A stretch of DNA of 64,000 nt from Protaetiibacter mangrovi (GCF_024752305.1 NZ_JANTHX010000007.1:464306-528305), one strand, 5' to 3'; shown: positions 49,660-59,461, numbered from the stretch's first letter. Numbers and translations: made by a program. Notes: a model not told the origin generated them from the letters alone.

Positions 49660-50527
49660 GCCCGCCGAGGTGCTCGTCGATGGCCAACACGGTCGCCCGG
49701 GGAGCGTCGCGCTGGACGCTGTGCCCCGCACCGGCGATCACCGTGTAGCGGGCGCCGAGCCTTTCGGCCATCTCCCGCTGCTGGTCCACCGGCCAGACAT
49801 CGTCATGTTCACCGTGCAGCACGTGGAGGGGAAGCCCCCGCTCGGATAGTGCGGGGACGAGGTCGGCGACGGTGGCCAGGATCGCCGCCGCGCCGACGAG
49901 GTGGTCGTTCGAGCTGGCGGCGAATCGCGCACGCCGGAATGCGTCGCTCTCGGGCATCGATTCGGGCGGGAGGTGCGCGAGCTCGGGATTGATCGCGTTC
50001 CAGCGGCCGATGCCGCCCACGGTCGCCGCGGCGAGCATCGCGTCGATCACCCACGCACCACGCACGGGGCCAGGGCCCGTGCACATCGTCGTCAACGATC
50101 CGAGCGACTGCGGGGACTCGGCTGCAGTCGCCATGGCCACGACCCCTCCGAACGAGTGGCCGACGAGGTGAGGACGACCGGGAACCCCGGCCTCTCGCCC
50201 TCGTTCGCGGAGCTCCGTGACCACGTCGAGGGCATCGGCGACGAATCGCTCGAGCCGGTATTCCTCCACTCCGCGCGGCGCGGACGAGTCGGCCTGCCCC
50301 CGGTGGGAGTAGGCCCACGTCTCCCAGCCCATCTGCGCCAGCGCCGGGGCCATCGCGAAGAACTCCTCCTTCGATGCGGTGTAGCCGGGCATCAGCAGGA
50401 TGAGACCGCGTGGGCTCCCGTGTGCCGGACTTCGGAGGGCCGTGAGCCGCCCGGCTCCCGCGTCGACCGCCACCAGGTCGACCCCGGGTGGGGGTGTCCA
50501 TCCTGCGAATGCGCTGATCTCCCCCAT
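49649..50527 (-). CDS. Alpha/beta-hydrolase (lysophospholipase-like)
   Basis: 292 residues from ATG 50527 (AAGGGAG upstream). The fold motifs are LILLMPGYTASKEEF, nucleophile elbow LVGHSFGGVVAMA, Asp in VLHGEHDDVWP and His in VIAGAGHSVQRD. It could be an esterase, lipase or C-C hydrolase. Its 3' end overlaps the convergent symporter gene by 11 nt. It is divergent from the LacI gene at 50649 and shares a 121-nt intergenic region with operator-like sequences, so it may belong to the same regulon. Confidence 0.87.
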   Translation of the reverse strand: MGEISAFAGWTPPPGVDLVAVDAGAGRLTALRSPAHGSPRGLILLMPGYTASKEEFFAMAPALAQMGWETWAYSHRGQADSSAPRGVEEYRLERFVADALDVVTELRERGREAGVPGRPHLVGHSFGGVVAMATAAESPQSLGSLTTMCTGPGPVRGAWVIDAMLAAATVGGIGRWNAINPELAHLPPESMPESDAFRRARFAASSNDHLVGAAAILATVADLVPALSERGLPLHVLHGEHDDVWPVDQQREMAERLGARYTVIAGAGHSVQRDAPRATVLAIDEHLGGLSA

Positions 50528-50586
50528 GCTGTCGCTCCCTTGCGTTCCTGACCGCGGCTTGACGGGCATCCGCGCATATGGCATCT

Positions 50587-50620
50587 TGCTGTTACGTATC
50601 AATGCTACTACGTAGCAGCA
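50587..50620. promoter_or_regulatory. Pair of LacI-type operators before the third sugar locus
   Basis: TGCTACTACGTAGCAGCA (50603-50620) is a near-perfect palindrome centred on TACGTA. A weaker site, TGCTGTTACGTATCAATG (50587-50604), precedes it with centres 16 bp apart. Both lie between the divergent hydrolase and LacI genes. A matching palindrome occurs at 62077. Confidence 0.7.
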
Positions 50621-50648
50621 GGTTCGACGAAGAGCTGAGGAGACCGTC

Positions 50649-51722
50649 ATGTCCGGGATCACCCCCCGCAAGCGACGCCCCACCCAGATCGACGTGGCGC
50701 GGGCGGCCGGCGTCTCGCAGGCGACCGTGTCGAGCGTGCTGCGCGATCCGAGCAAACCGGTCAACCGCATCCCCGAGGCGACCCGCGAGCGGGTCATCTC
50801 GGCGGCGGAGAAGCTCGGCTACTCGCCCAACGCCGCCGCGCAGAGACTGGTCGGCGGTCGCAGCTTCCTCCTCGGATTCCACACCTTCGAGGAGATCTTC
50901 CCCGCGGATCAGACCGACTTCTACTTCGACTTCCTGCTCGGTGTCGAGCGAGAGGCCTCGCGCCGCGGCTACGACCTGATGCTGCTCAGCCCCACGGCAG
51001 CGTCGCAGAACACGCGCGGAGCATTCGGATCGAACGCGACGGCGCGACGCCTGCTCGTCGCGGACGGGGGCATCCTCGTCGGCCGCCACGTCGATAACGC
51101 GCTCCTCGCGGAGCTCGACGCGAACGGCCATCCCTTCGTGCTGATCGGGCGTCGCGAAATCGCCGGCATCGAGGTGCCGTACGTCGCGTTCGACTACGCC
51201 AGCGCCACCGCCCGCATCGTGGAGCGGCTCGCCACCGCGGGACATCGAAACATCGGCTACATCGGCGAGCCCGGGGGCGGTGAGCAGACCGAGGACCGTC
51301 TCGAAGGCTATTGGCGCGGCATCGACGAGGCCGGGATCCGCGCCAGCTCGGTCAAGCACGGCGCACCGCTCACCCCCGCCGAACTCGAACGCTGGGTCAC
51401 CGAGCGGGGCATCACCGCCGTGGTCGTCGAGCCCGGTGACGACGACTCGAACATCGCCCGACTCGTCGAGGCCGCCGACGCGCTGGGCCTCGGGATCCCC
51501 TCCGACCTGTCCGTGGGGGTGCTCGGCGATCCGCCCTTCACCGCCGCGCCCCGCGAGTGGTCGCGTTTCGTGCTGTCGCGCTACGACGTCGGAGCGGCCG
51601 CCGTCGAGCTGCTCATCGACATCCTCGACGAGGAGGATCGACCTCGCCAGCGGGTCGTCGCGCCCGAGATCGTCGAGGGATCGACGATCGCCCCGCCGCG
51701 GACGGGGTCTCCGAAACGATGA
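50649..51722 (+). CDS. LacI family regulator of the Dpp-type importer locus
   Basis: 357 residues. The DNA-binding domain is PTQIDVARAAGVSQATVSSV with hinge PNAAAQRLVGGRSFLLGF. The sensor domain runs to the end (AVVVEPGDDDSNIARLVEAA replaces the more usual motif). It is the first gene of a long plus-strand operon. Its stop overlaps the start of the first permease gene. Operators just upstream suggest autoregulation. Confidence 0.92.
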   Translation: MSGITPRKRRPTQIDVARAAGVSQATVSSVLRDPSKPVNRIPEATRERVISAAEKLGYSPNAAAQRLVGGRSFLLGFHTFEEIFPADQTDFYFDFLLGVEREASRRGYDLMLLSPTAASQNTRGAFGSNATARRLLVADGGILVGRHVDNALLAELDANGHPFVLIGRREIAGIEVPYVAFDYASATARIVERLATAGHRNIGYIGEPGGGEQTEDRLEGYWRGIDEAGIRASSVKHGAPLTPAELERWVTERGITAVVVEPGDDDSNIARLVEAADALGLGIPSDLSVGVLGDPPFTAAPREWSRFVLSRYDVGAAAVELLIDILDEEDRPRQRVVAPEIVEGSTIAPPRTGSPKR

Positions 51723-52648
51723 TGTCGATGATCGGCCGTCGGCTCGCCGTCGGCGTCTTCGTGATCTGGGGTGTCACAACCCTGATGTTCGTGCTCATCC
51801 GGGTCGCCCCGGGAGATCCGGCGACCACCCTGCTCGGACCCGATGCGACCCCCGAACAGATCGAAGCCCTCACGGAACGGCTCGGCTTGAGCGGCAACAT
51901 CGTCGAGCAGTACCTCGCCTACCTTCGACAGCTCGCGACGCTGGACTTCGGGGATTCGTTCCGAACGGGACAGCCTGCGATAGCACTGGTGTCATCGCGC
52001 CTGCCGGAGACGCTGCAACTCACCCTGGGTGCGACCGTCATCGCCGCCGCGGTCGGCCTCACGCTGAGCCTGCTCGCCGCCCGCCGGCCCGACGGCGCTA
52101 TCGACCGCGTCGTGTCGACGATCTCGATCCTGTTCCAAGGGATGCCGACCTTCTGGGTGGGCATCATGCTCATCCTGATCTTCGCGCTCGTCCTGCGTGT
52201 CACGCCCAGTTCGGGCGCCGGCACGCCGGCACATCTGATCCTCCCCGCGATCACCCTCGCCCTGCCGTTCACCGCGATCATCGCCCGCATCAGCCGCGCC
52301 ACGCTCACCGAAGCCATGCGCGAACCGTACGTGCAGACGGCACGGGCGAAGGGTCTCTCCCGCGGTGAGGCGCTGCGCAACCACGCCTTCCGCAATGCGA
52401 TGGGCCCCGTCGTCACCATCGTCGGCCTGCAGGTGGGCGCGCTCGTCGGAGGCGCGGTGGTCGTGGAGAACGTCTTCGCATGGCCGGGACTCGGAACACT
52501 GATCGTCGACTCGGTCGCCTCTCGCGACTACACCGTCGTGCAGGCGGCGGTCTTCGTCATCGCGCTGTTCGTGCTCGCCCTCAACCTGGTCGCCGACATC
52601 GTCAACGCCCTCCTCGATCCCCGGATCCGGGTGGAGGCGAACGCATGA
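51719..52648 (+). CDS. ABC transporter permease, DppB/OppB type
   Basis: 309 residues from ATG 51719, overlapping the LacI stop (ATGATG). Six membrane segments are present, with the N-terminal family motif FVLIRVAPGDPATTLLGPDA and the EAA loop YVQTARAKGLSRGEALRNHA. It is half of the channel for an oligopeptide/oligosaccharide-type importer. In this context a glycoside or acid-sugar oligomer is more likely than a peptide. Confidence 0.93.
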   Translation: MMSMIGRRLAVGVFVIWGVTTLMFVLIRVAPGDPATTLLGPDATPEQIEALTERLGLSGNIVEQYLAYLRQLATLDFGDSFRTGQPAIALVSSRLPETLQLTLGATVIAAAVGLTLSLLAARRPDGAIDRVVSTISILFQGMPTFWVGIMLILIFALVLRVTPSSGAGTPAHLILPAITLALPFTAIIARISRATLTEAMREPYVQTARAKGLSRGEALRNHAFRNAMGPVVTIVGLQVGALVGGAVVVENVFAWPGLGTLIVDSVASRDYTVVQAAVFVIALFVLALNLVADIVNALLDPRIRVEANA

Positions 52649-53541
52649 CCGACGACGTCATCCTCCGGGCGCCCGCCGTCGTCCGTGGCCGCTCCCGCGG
52701 CCGCGCAGCGCGAGCCGCGGCCTCGATCATGAGGATCGTGCCGATCGCGATCATCGCGATCTACGTGCTCGCCGCGGTGTTCGGGCCCATGATCGTCCCG
52801 TTCGACCCCGTCGCGACGCAGATCGTGGACCGCCTGCTCCCTCCGGGTGCCACCACGTCGACGGGCAGTGTCGCGGTGCTCGGCACCGACTCCACCGGGC
52901 GCGACATGGTCGGCCAATTGATCTACGGCGCGCGTACCTCGATGCTCATCGGAACTCTCACGGTGGCGGTGTGCACCGTCGTCGGAGTGGTCGTCGGACT
53001 GCTCGCCGGATACCTCGGGGGCATCGCGGACACCCTCCTGAGCCGCATCATCGACATCCTGATCGCCTTCCCCAATATCGTGCTGGCGATCGTGGTCGCC
53101 GGTCTCTTCGAGCGCGGGGTCGCCGTGGTCGTGGTGGCGCTGTCGCTGGCGGGATGGGTGTCGTTCGCCCGACTCACCCGAGGAGCCACCCTCTCCCTGC
53201 GCGAACGGGAGTGGGTGTCCGCGGCACGGGTACTGGGAGTACCCGCGCCGCGGATCATGCTGCGGCACGTGCTGCCGTTCGTGTTCGCCCCGGTGGTGGC
53301 ACTCGTCGCTCTCGAATTCGGGCTCATCGTGCTCGGCGAAGCGGGGCTGAGCTTCCTCGGAATCGGTCTCCCCCACGACATCGTCTCGTGGGGTCAGACG
53401 ATCGCGGCCGGGAAGGCGTACCTGAGCACCGCATGGTGGATCTCCGTCTTCCCCGGGATCGCGCTCGCGCTGCTCGTCGTGATGACCGGACTCCTCGGAG
53501 ACCAGTTGAACAGCCGCTTCCAACGAGGAGGAGTCAGATGA
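52645..53541 (+). CDS. ABC transporter permease, DppC/OppC type
   Basis: 298 residues, overlapping the previous gene by 4 nt. It has a basic N-terminus, then FGPMIVPFDPVATQIVDRLL, LGTDSTGRDMVGQLIYGART (the DppC signature), and the EAA loop WVSAARVLGVPAPRIMLRHV. It pairs with the DppB-like protein. Confidence 0.93.
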   Translation: MTDDVILRAPAVVRGRSRGRAARAAASIMRIVPIAIIAIYVLAAVFGPMIVPFDPVATQIVDRLLPPGATTSTGSVAVLGTDSTGRDMVGQLIYGARTSMLIGTLTVAVCTVVGVVVGLLAGYLGGIADTLLSRIIDILIAFPNIVLAIVVAGLFERGVAVVVVALSLAGWVSFARLTRGATLSLREREWVSAARVLGVPAPRIMLRHVLPFVFAPVVALVALEFGLIVLGEAGLSFLGIGLPHDIVSWGQTIAAGKAYLSTAWWISVFPGIALALLVVMTGLLGDQLNSRFQRGGVR

Positions 53542-54512
53542 CCGACAAGCTGGCTCTGAGCGTGCGCGACCTGGTCGTGTCGACCGATGCCGATGCTCCG
53601 GTCCGGATCCTCGACGGCGTCAGCCTCGACGTGCGGAGCGGGCGCACCACCGCCCTCATCGGCGAGTCCGGCAGCGGCAAGTCGATCCTCGGAAGCGCCG
53701 TCATGGGCCTGCTCCCCGACACGATGTCCGCCCAGGGAGAGATCGTCTTCGACGACCGTCAGGTGCTCGGCATCCCCGAGCGGCAACGGCGCGCCCTGCG
53801 CGGTCGATGGGTGGCGATGATCTTCCAGGACCCGCTCGCCGCGCTCAACCCCAGCCAGCGCATCGGCCGCCAGGTGGGGGAGCTGCTGCGGCGTGGGGGC
53901 CTGCGCGGCAAGGCCCTCGAGGAGGGCGTTGTGCGGCTGCTCGCACGGGTGGGCGTCCCCCGGCCGGAGGAACGCGCCCATGCCTTCCCCCATCAGCTCT
54001 CAGGGGGTCTGCGCCAGCGCGCGGTCATCGCGATGGCGCTCTCCGGCGGGCCTCGACTCCTGATCGCCGATGAGCCGACGACAGCATTGGATGTCACCGT
54101 CCAGAAACGCATCCTCGATCTCCTTGCGGAGATGCAGCGCGACGACGGGATCGCGATCCTGTTCATCAGCCACGACCTCCGCGTGGTGTCGCACATCGCC
54201 GACGACCTGGTGGTGCTGTACGCGGGGCGCGTGGCCGAGTCCGGACCGGCGCGGAGCGTGCTGTCGAAGCCCCTGCATCCCTACACGCGTGCTCTGGCAC
54301 GTAGCGTGCCCAGCGTGTCGGCCGCCTCGGCGGTCTCGGATCCGATCCCGGGCACCGCGGCAAGCCCGGCCGCTCGCCCCTCGGGCTGCGCGTTCCATCC
54401 GCGATGCCCGCTCGCCCGGGAGATCTGCCGACGTGAGACGCCTCAGCCGCGGGAAGTCGTGCCGGGTCGCGTGAGCGCCTGCCACTTCGCCGAGGAGTTC
54501 CTCGATGACTGA
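53538..54512 (+). CDS. ABC transporter ATPase, DppD/OppD type
   Basis: 324 residues, 4-nt overlap with the permease gene, ribosome site GAGGAGGAG. Walker A is GESGSGKS, the Q-loop lies in MIFQDPLAALNP, the signature QLSGGLRQR, and Walker B is PRLLIADEPTTALD. A C-terminal oligopeptide-type cysteine motif (GCAFHPRCPLAREIC) would bind an iron-sulfur cluster or zinc, as in OppD/DppD. It energises the importer together with the next ATPase. Confidence 0.94.
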   Translation: MTDKLALSVRDLVVSTDADAPVRILDGVSLDVRSGRTTALIGESGSGKSILGSAVMGLLPDTMSAQGEIVFDDRQVLGIPERQRRALRGRWVAMIFQDPLAALNPSQRIGRQVGELLRRGGLRGKALEEGVVRLLARVGVPRPEERAHAFPHQLSGGLRQRAVIAMALSGGPRLLIADEPTTALDVTVQKRILDLLAEMQRDDGIAILFISHDLRVVSHIADDLVVLYAGRVAESGPARSVLSKPLHPYTRALARSVPSVSAASAVSDPIPGTAASPAARPSGCAFHPRCPLAREICRRETPQPREVVPGRVSACHFAEEFLDD

Positions 54513-55311
54513 GCCGCTGCTCGAAGCCAACGACCTCGACGTCTCGTACGGACGCGGGCGGCGGGCCCGACGGGTCGTCTCGAAAGCCTCCTTCGCGATC
54601 GCCCCCGCCGAGACACTGGCGCTCGTCGGCGAATCCGGGTCGGGCAAGACGACGGTCGCCCGAGCGGTCGTCGGGCTCGTGAGGTACGACGGGGAGCTGG
54701 TCTTCGGCGACGACCGGGTGCCGTTGACCCCCCGCAGGAGCAGGGAGCTCCGCCGACAGATCCCGATCGTCTTCCAGGATCCGCGGTCCTCCCTCAACCC
54801 GCGCATGAGCATCGGCGGGATCATCGGCGAGGTCTGGTCGACGCACCCGGAGATCGCGCCCGGGGGTGATCGCCGCACGGCGATCGCCGAGCTCCTCGGC
54901 CGCGTCGGCCTCGACGAGGACGTGCTGGACCGCCGTGCGGCCCAGCTCTCGGGCGGCCAGTGCCAGCGGGTGTCGATCGCCCGCGCACTCGCGCAGCGCC
55001 CGCGCCTGCTCGTCTGCGACGAAGCGGTGTCGGCGCTGGACGTCTCCGTGCAGGCCCAGATCCTCCAGCTCCTCATCGAGCTCAAGACGGATCTCGGCAT
55101 CTCGATGCTCTTCATCACCCACGACCTCGGTGTGGTGCGTCAGATCGCGGACTCGGTGGCCGTCATGCAGCACGGCGAGATCGTCGAGATCGGCGCCACC
55201 GAGCAGGTGTTCACCTCCCCCGCGCATGCCTACACCCGCGAGCTGCTCGATGCCGCGCTCGATCTGGTGGCCGACCACGGAACGACGACAACAGGAGACG
55301 AACAAGAGTGA
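54505..55311 (+). CDS. ABC transporter ATPase, DppF/OppF type
   Basis: 268 residues, starting 8 nt inside the previous gene. Walker A is GESGSGKTT, the Q-loop IVFQDPRSSLNPRMS, the signature QLSGGQCQRV, and Walker B RLLVCDEAVSALD. It is shorter than usual OppF and lacks the C-terminal cysteine motif, which the DppD-like partner has. Confidence 0.94.
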   Translation: MTEPLLEANDLDVSYGRGRRARRVVSKASFAIAPAETLALVGESGSGKTTVARAVVGLVRYDGELVFGDDRVPLTPRRSRELRRQIPIVFQDPRSSLNPRMSIGGIIGEVWSTHPEIAPGGDRRTAIAELLGRVGLDEDVLDRRAAQLSGGQCQRVSIARALAQRPRLLVCDEAVSALDVSVQAQILQLLIELKTDLGISMLFITHDLGVVRQIADSVAVMQHGEIVEIGATEQVFTSPAHAYTRELLDAALDLVADHGTTTTGDEQE

Positions 55312-56948
55312 GCGCACATCTGGCCGACCGTCATGAGCAGTCGACGGCGGAGATCGTCGTGATCGGGGGCGGTCTCGGCGGAGTAGCCGCCGCTCTGGCG
55401 GCACTGCGGCGCGGTCACACGGTCATCCTCACCGAGGAGACGGATTGGCTGGGGGGGCAGCTCACCTCTCAGGGCGTGCCACCCGACGAGCACCCGTGGA
55501 TCGAGCGGTTCGGGGCGACCCGGTCGTACCGCGCGGTCCGCGACGGCATCCGCGACCACTACCGCCGAACGACGCCGCTCACGCCTGCCGCGGCGGCCGA
55601 CCAGTATTTGAACCCGGGGCTCGGCCGGGTGAGCAAGCTGTGCCACGAGCCGACCGTCGCCGCCGCCGTTCTGGACGGGATGATCGCGCCCTACGTGTCG
55701 AGCGGTCGGCTCACCGTGCTCCGGACGACCCGCCCCGTGTCTGCCGAGTCGGTCGCCGGTGTCGTCCGCACCGTCACGGTCGAGGACCCTGAGGGAGGTC
55801 GGCATCGGCTGTCGGGTCGATTCGTGCTGGATGCGACCGAGCTGGGCGATCTTCTCCCGCTGGCCGGAATCCCCTACGTCACGGGAGCGGAGGGTCGCAC
55901 GGAGACGGGCGAGCCCTCAGCCCCCCTCGATGCTCGCCCCGACAACGTGCAGGCGTTCTCGTGGGTGTTCGCGCTCGCCTACGACGAGCACGGCGACCAC
56001 ACGATCGAGCGCCCCGCCGACTACGACTACTGGCGCTCGTACGAACCGCCCTTCTGGCACGGACCGATGCTCGGGTTCGTCGCGCCCGACCCGCGCACCC
56101 TGGAGCCGCTCACGCGCACGTTCGTCCCCAACGCGAGGGTCGATGCGGGAGTGATCGCCGACCAGAGCCGGGACCCCGGCGACCGCGAGCTGTGGGCGTT
56201 CCGCAGGGTGCTCGCCCGCGCGAACTTCGAGCCGGGGTACCTCGAGAGCGACATCACCATCGTCAACTGGCCGATGATCGACTACCTCGACGGAAGCATC
56301 ATCGACGTCGACGAGGAGACCCGGGATCGGCACCTGGCCGGCGCACGCGCCCTCTCCCTCGCGATGCTCTACTGGCTCCAGACGGAGGCGCCGCGACCCG
56401 ACGGCGGTCGGGGATGGCCAGGGCTCCATCTGCGCGGCGACGTGCTGGGCACATCCGACGGCTTCGCGAAAGCGCCCTACATCCGGGAATCGCGCCGCAT
56501 CCGCGCTCTCTACACGATCACCGAGCAGGACCTGTCGTTCGAGATCCGCGGCGACCTCGGAGCTGTCCGCTATCCGGATTCCGTCGGGATCGGCATGTAC
56601 CGCATCGACCTGCATCCCTCGAGCGGTGGAGACAACTACATCGACGTCGCATCGAGCCCGTTCCAGATCCCACTGGGTGCGCTGATACCCGCCGGCGGGG
56701 GCAACCTGCTCGCCGCCGGCAAGAATCTCGGCACCACCCACATCACCAACGGGTGCTACCGCCTGCACCCCGTCGAGTGGAACGTCGGCGAGGCAGCGGG
56801 GGCTCTGGCGTCCTTCTGCCTCGAGAACGGCACCACACCGTCCGAGGTCCACGCCGACCCGGGTCGGGTCTCCGCCTTCCAGAGCGAGCTGGTCGACGAC
56901 GGATTCGAGTTGGCGTGGCCCGATTCTGCCGAAGTGAGGGCCTTCTGA
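55308..56948 (+). CDS. FAD-dependent oxidoreductase, catabolic
   Basis: 546 residues from GTG 55308 (overlap GTGA). The FAD Rossmann motif is IVVIGGGLGGVAAALAALRR, then TDWLGGQLTSQGVP, and the late FAD motif LLAAGKNLGTTHITNGCYRL. It matches the FAD_oxidored family (PF12831-like), members of which are often annotated only generally and sit in sugar loci. It may oxidise a hydroxyl of the imported glycoside, as in 3-keto sugar chemistry, but that is a guess. It overlaps both neighbours. Confidence 0.85.
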   Translation: MSAHLADRHEQSTAEIVVIGGGLGGVAAALAALRRGHTVILTEETDWLGGQLTSQGVPPDEHPWIERFGATRSYRAVRDGIRDHYRRTTPLTPAAAADQYLNPGLGRVSKLCHEPTVAAAVLDGMIAPYVSSGRLTVLRTTRPVSAESVAGVVRTVTVEDPEGGRHRLSGRFVLDATELGDLLPLAGIPYVTGAEGRTETGEPSAPLDARPDNVQAFSWVFALAYDEHGDHTIERPADYDYWRSYEPPFWHGPMLGFVAPDPRTLEPLTRTFVPNARVDAGVIADQSRDPGDRELWAFRRVLARANFEPGYLESDITIVNWPMIDYLDGSIIDVDEETRDRHLAGARALSLAMLYWLQTEAPRPDGGRGWPGLHLRGDVLGTSDGFAKAPYIRESRRIRALYTITEQDLSFEIRGDLGAVRYPDSVGIGMYRIDLHPSSGGDNYIDVASSPFQIPLGALIPAGGGNLLAAGKNLGTTHITNGCYRLHPVEWNVGEAAGALASFCLENGTTPSEVHADPGRVSAFQSELVDDGFELAWPDSAEVRAF

Positions 56949-57898
56949 TGACCGATCACATCCTCGCCGGGGTCACCGTGCCGGTGATGACCCCCCTCGG
57001 AGCGGACGGCCGCCCCGACGACGCCGCCACCGTCACCCTGCTGACGAGCCTCGCCGACACGGGGGTCGACTCGGTCCTGCTGCTGGGCAGCAACGGCGAG
57101 GGCGCGCTGCTGCCGCCCGACCTCACGCGGCGTTTCGTACGCATGGGCGTCGAGCTCTGGCACGAGCTGCGCCCCGCGGGATCAGTCGTCGTGAACGTCT
57201 CGGCTCCAGGTACGACGGAGACGCTGCGGCGCGCCGAGACGGCTCTCGAGGGGGCCCCCGATGCGCTGCTCGTCACACCCCCCAGCTACTTCGCGCACCG
57301 GGCGGACGAGATCGAGCAGCATCTCCGTGCGATCGAGCAGCTCGGACATCCCTGGGCGATCTACAACGTCCCCAAGTACGCCTCCGCTCTCACGGCCGAG
57401 GTGCTCGGCGCGGTTCTGGACTGCCCGCATCTGGTCGGCCTCAAGGACAGTTCCGGCGATCTCACCCTGCTCCGGTCGTTCGTCGCGGTGATCGCCGAGC
57501 GGCCCGATCTCGCACTCTCGCAGGGCGATGAGCGCAACCTCGCCGAAGGTCTCCGATCCGGGGCGAAGGGAATCGTGCCCGGGCTGGCGAACATCGTGCC
57601 GTCGCTGATCGTGTCGTTGCGCGACGCGACCGCTGCCGGACGCCACCAGGAGGCGGACGCCTTGCAGGAACGCGTGACGTCGCTCACCGGTGTTCACGCG
57701 ATCCGGCCGGGCGTCCCGACGGTCAAGGCCATCCTTCATGACCGCGGCGTGCTGCCCAACGACCGCTGCGCGCCGCCGTTGCGCAGCGTGGACGTGGACG
57801 AGCTCGAACGCCTCCGGCACTTCCTGTCGCCATTCGAGCCGTGGCTCATCCGGGCCGTCGACTCCCCCCTCGACTCCCACCAAGAGCGTCCGACGTAA
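56948..57898 (+). CDS. Dihydrodipicolinate synthase/N-acetylneuraminate lyase family aldolase
   Basis: 316 residues, sharing one base with the previous stop (TGATG). It has the TIM-barrel DapA family motifs: VPVMTPLGADGRPD, GSNGEGALLPPDLTRR (usual GTTGE altered to GSNGE), Y139 in YNVPKY and Schiff-base lysine K166 in GLKDSSGD. In this operon a 2-keto-3-deoxy sugar acid aldolase or dehydratase is more likely than lysine synthesis. It would act after the enolase-superfamily dehydratase encoded at 60948. Confidence 0.9.
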   Translation: MTDHILAGVTVPVMTPLGADGRPDDAATVTLLTSLADTGVDSVLLLGSNGEGALLPPDLTRRFVRMGVELWHELRPAGSVVVNVSAPGTTETLRRAETALEGAPDALLVTPPSYFAHRADEIEQHLRAIEQLGHPWAIYNVPKYASALTAEVLGAVLDCPHLVGLKDSSGDLTLLRSFVAVIAERPDLALSQGDERNLAEGLRSGAKGIVPGLANIVPSLIVSLRDATAAGRHQEADALQERVTSLTGVHAIRPGVPTVKAILHDRGVLPNDRCAPPLRSVDVDELERLRHFLSPFEPWLIRAVDSPLDSHQERPT

Positions 57899-57936
57899 AC
57901 CCGCGTCGGACGAATGCAACCCAACAAGGAGAGAAC

Positions 57937-59415
57937 ATGAGAAAGACAAGGACGTCACTCGCCTTCGCCGCTCTCGCGGCCGCGGCGCTCGCGCTGGCCG
58001 CGTGCGCGCCGACGGAGGCTCCGGTCAAGGACACGGTGGTCGTCGCACCGCAGTTCGCGACGGAGAGTCTGGACCCCCATGGCGCCGACGGCGCCGGCAT
58101 CGGCACGGGTCAGGCCGCGATGTCGATCTTCAGCCGCCTGCTCGCCCCGGATTCCGAAGGAAGCTTCCATCCCGACCTCGCCGAGAGCTGGGACACGAAC
58201 ACCGACGGCAGCGAGTGGACCTTCCACCTGCGTGATGGTGTGGTGTTCTCGGACGATACGCCGCTGACCTCCGCCGACGTCGTCGCGTCGTTCGATCGGA
58301 TCATGACGCTGAACGGCCCTCTCGCCGGCAACTTCACGGGAGTCTCCGTCGACGCGGCGGACGACGTCACGGTCACCTTCACCTCGGCCAAGCCGATGCT
58401 CGCCGGCCAGCTCGCGCTGATCTTCGTGACCAAGGCCGACGTGACGGACGCGGACTTCGCCGAACCGATCGGCAGCGGTCCGTATGTCGTCGAATCGTTC
58501 GCACCGAGCGAGTCGCTCAAGTTGACGCCGAACACGAAGTACTACGGCGACGTGCCGACGATCGGCGAACTGGAGTACCGCTGGATCCCCGAGGTCTCCA
58601 CGCGACTCACCGCCCTGCAGACGGGTGAGGTCGACGCGACATGGGGAATCCCGGACGACCAGGTCGCGGCTTTGAAGGCCAACTCCGATGTCACGGTCGA
58701 GTCCTCGCCGTCGACGCTCGTGGTCACGATGTGGTTCAACTCCTCGCGTCCCACCTTCGCGACGAGCGAGGTGCGGAACGCGCTCTGGGAGGCGGTCGAC
58801 TTCGACACGATCATCAGCACGCTCTTCCCCGACTCGGGGAAGGTGTCCGACTCGGTGCTCGCGCCGAACGTCTTCGGATCGACCCCGCAGGACCCCAAGA
58901 AGTACGACCCCGACGCCGCCCGAGCCGCGCTCGAGAAGGCCGGTTTCGACTTCGGCCAGGAGATCCAGATCCAGTACAAGGAGGCCGAGTACACCGAGTT
59001 CATGTCGGCGATCGTGTCCGACCTCGCGAAGGTCGGCGTGAAGGCGGTCCCGGTACAGAAGGAGGCGGCCGTGTTCCTCGACGACCTGCTGTCGCTGAAC
59101 TGGGACGTCAACTTCCAGCTGGTCGGAACCCCGACCTACGACGCCGCTCAGAACCTGGGCCGACTGTACCCGTGCGCCGCGAACCGCAACGGTTACTGCA
59201 ACCCGGAGCTGGACGCGATCCTCGCTGAAGCCGGATCGATCACCGACGAGGACGAGCGGCTCGACCTGTACGACCAGGCGAACGCGATCATCTGGGGTGA
59301 CGCTGTCGGCATGTTCCCGATGGTCGTCAACACGACGTACGCGTGGCGCACGGGGCTGAACGGCTTCGAGCCCGATCCGCTGACCAAGCCGGATCTCTCG
59401 CACGTCGGGTACTGA
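57937..59415 (+). CDS. Substrate-binding lipoprotein of the Dpp/Opp-type importer (SBP family 5)
   Basis: 492 residues from ATG 57937 (AAGGAGAG). The signal peptide RKTRTSLAFAALAAAALALA ends with a lipobox Cys (LAACAP). The family 5 pattern is clear: FHPDLAESWDTNTDGSEWTF, LRDGVVFSDDTPLTSADVVA, IGSGPYVVESFAPSESLKL. It is placed after the enzymes rather than first in the operon. A strong hairpin follows its stop, which should raise its mRNA level over the downstream gene. Confidence 0.93.
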   Translation: MRKTRTSLAFAALAAAALALAACAPTEAPVKDTVVVAPQFATESLDPHGADGAGIGTGQAAMSIFSRLLAPDSEGSFHPDLAESWDTNTDGSEWTFHLRDGVVFSDDTPLTSADVVASFDRIMTLNGPLAGNFTGVSVDAADDVTVTFTSAKPMLAGQLALIFVTKADVTDADFAEPIGSGPYVVESFAPSESLKLTPNTKYYGDVPTIGELEYRWIPEVSTRLTALQTGEVDATWGIPDDQVAALKANSDVTVESSPSTLVVTMWFNSSRPTFATSEVRNALWEAVDFDTIISTLFPDSGKVSDSVLAPNVFGSTPQDPKKYDPDAARAALEKAGFDFGQEIQIQYKEAEYTEFMSAIVSDLAKVGVKAVPVQKEAAVFLDDLLSLNWDVNFQLVGTPTYDAAQNLGRLYPCAANRNGYCNPELDAILAEAGSITDEDERLDLYDQANAIIWGDAVGMFPMVVNTTYAWRTGLNGFEPDPLTKPDLSHVGY

Positions 59416-59424
59416 CCGTAGGAA

Positions 59425-59461
59425 GCTCGGCGGGGAACGCGCGAACCGTTCCCCGCCGAGC
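59425..59461 (+). terminator. Strong stem-loop after the binding-protein gene
   Basis: A perfect 15-bp stem (59425-59439 with 59447-59461) and 7-nt loop lie 10 nt after the binding-protein stop, followed by AATATCG without a T tract. The next gene starts 19 nt later on the same strand, so read-through or mRNA protection is more likely than full termination. Confidence 0.6.
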
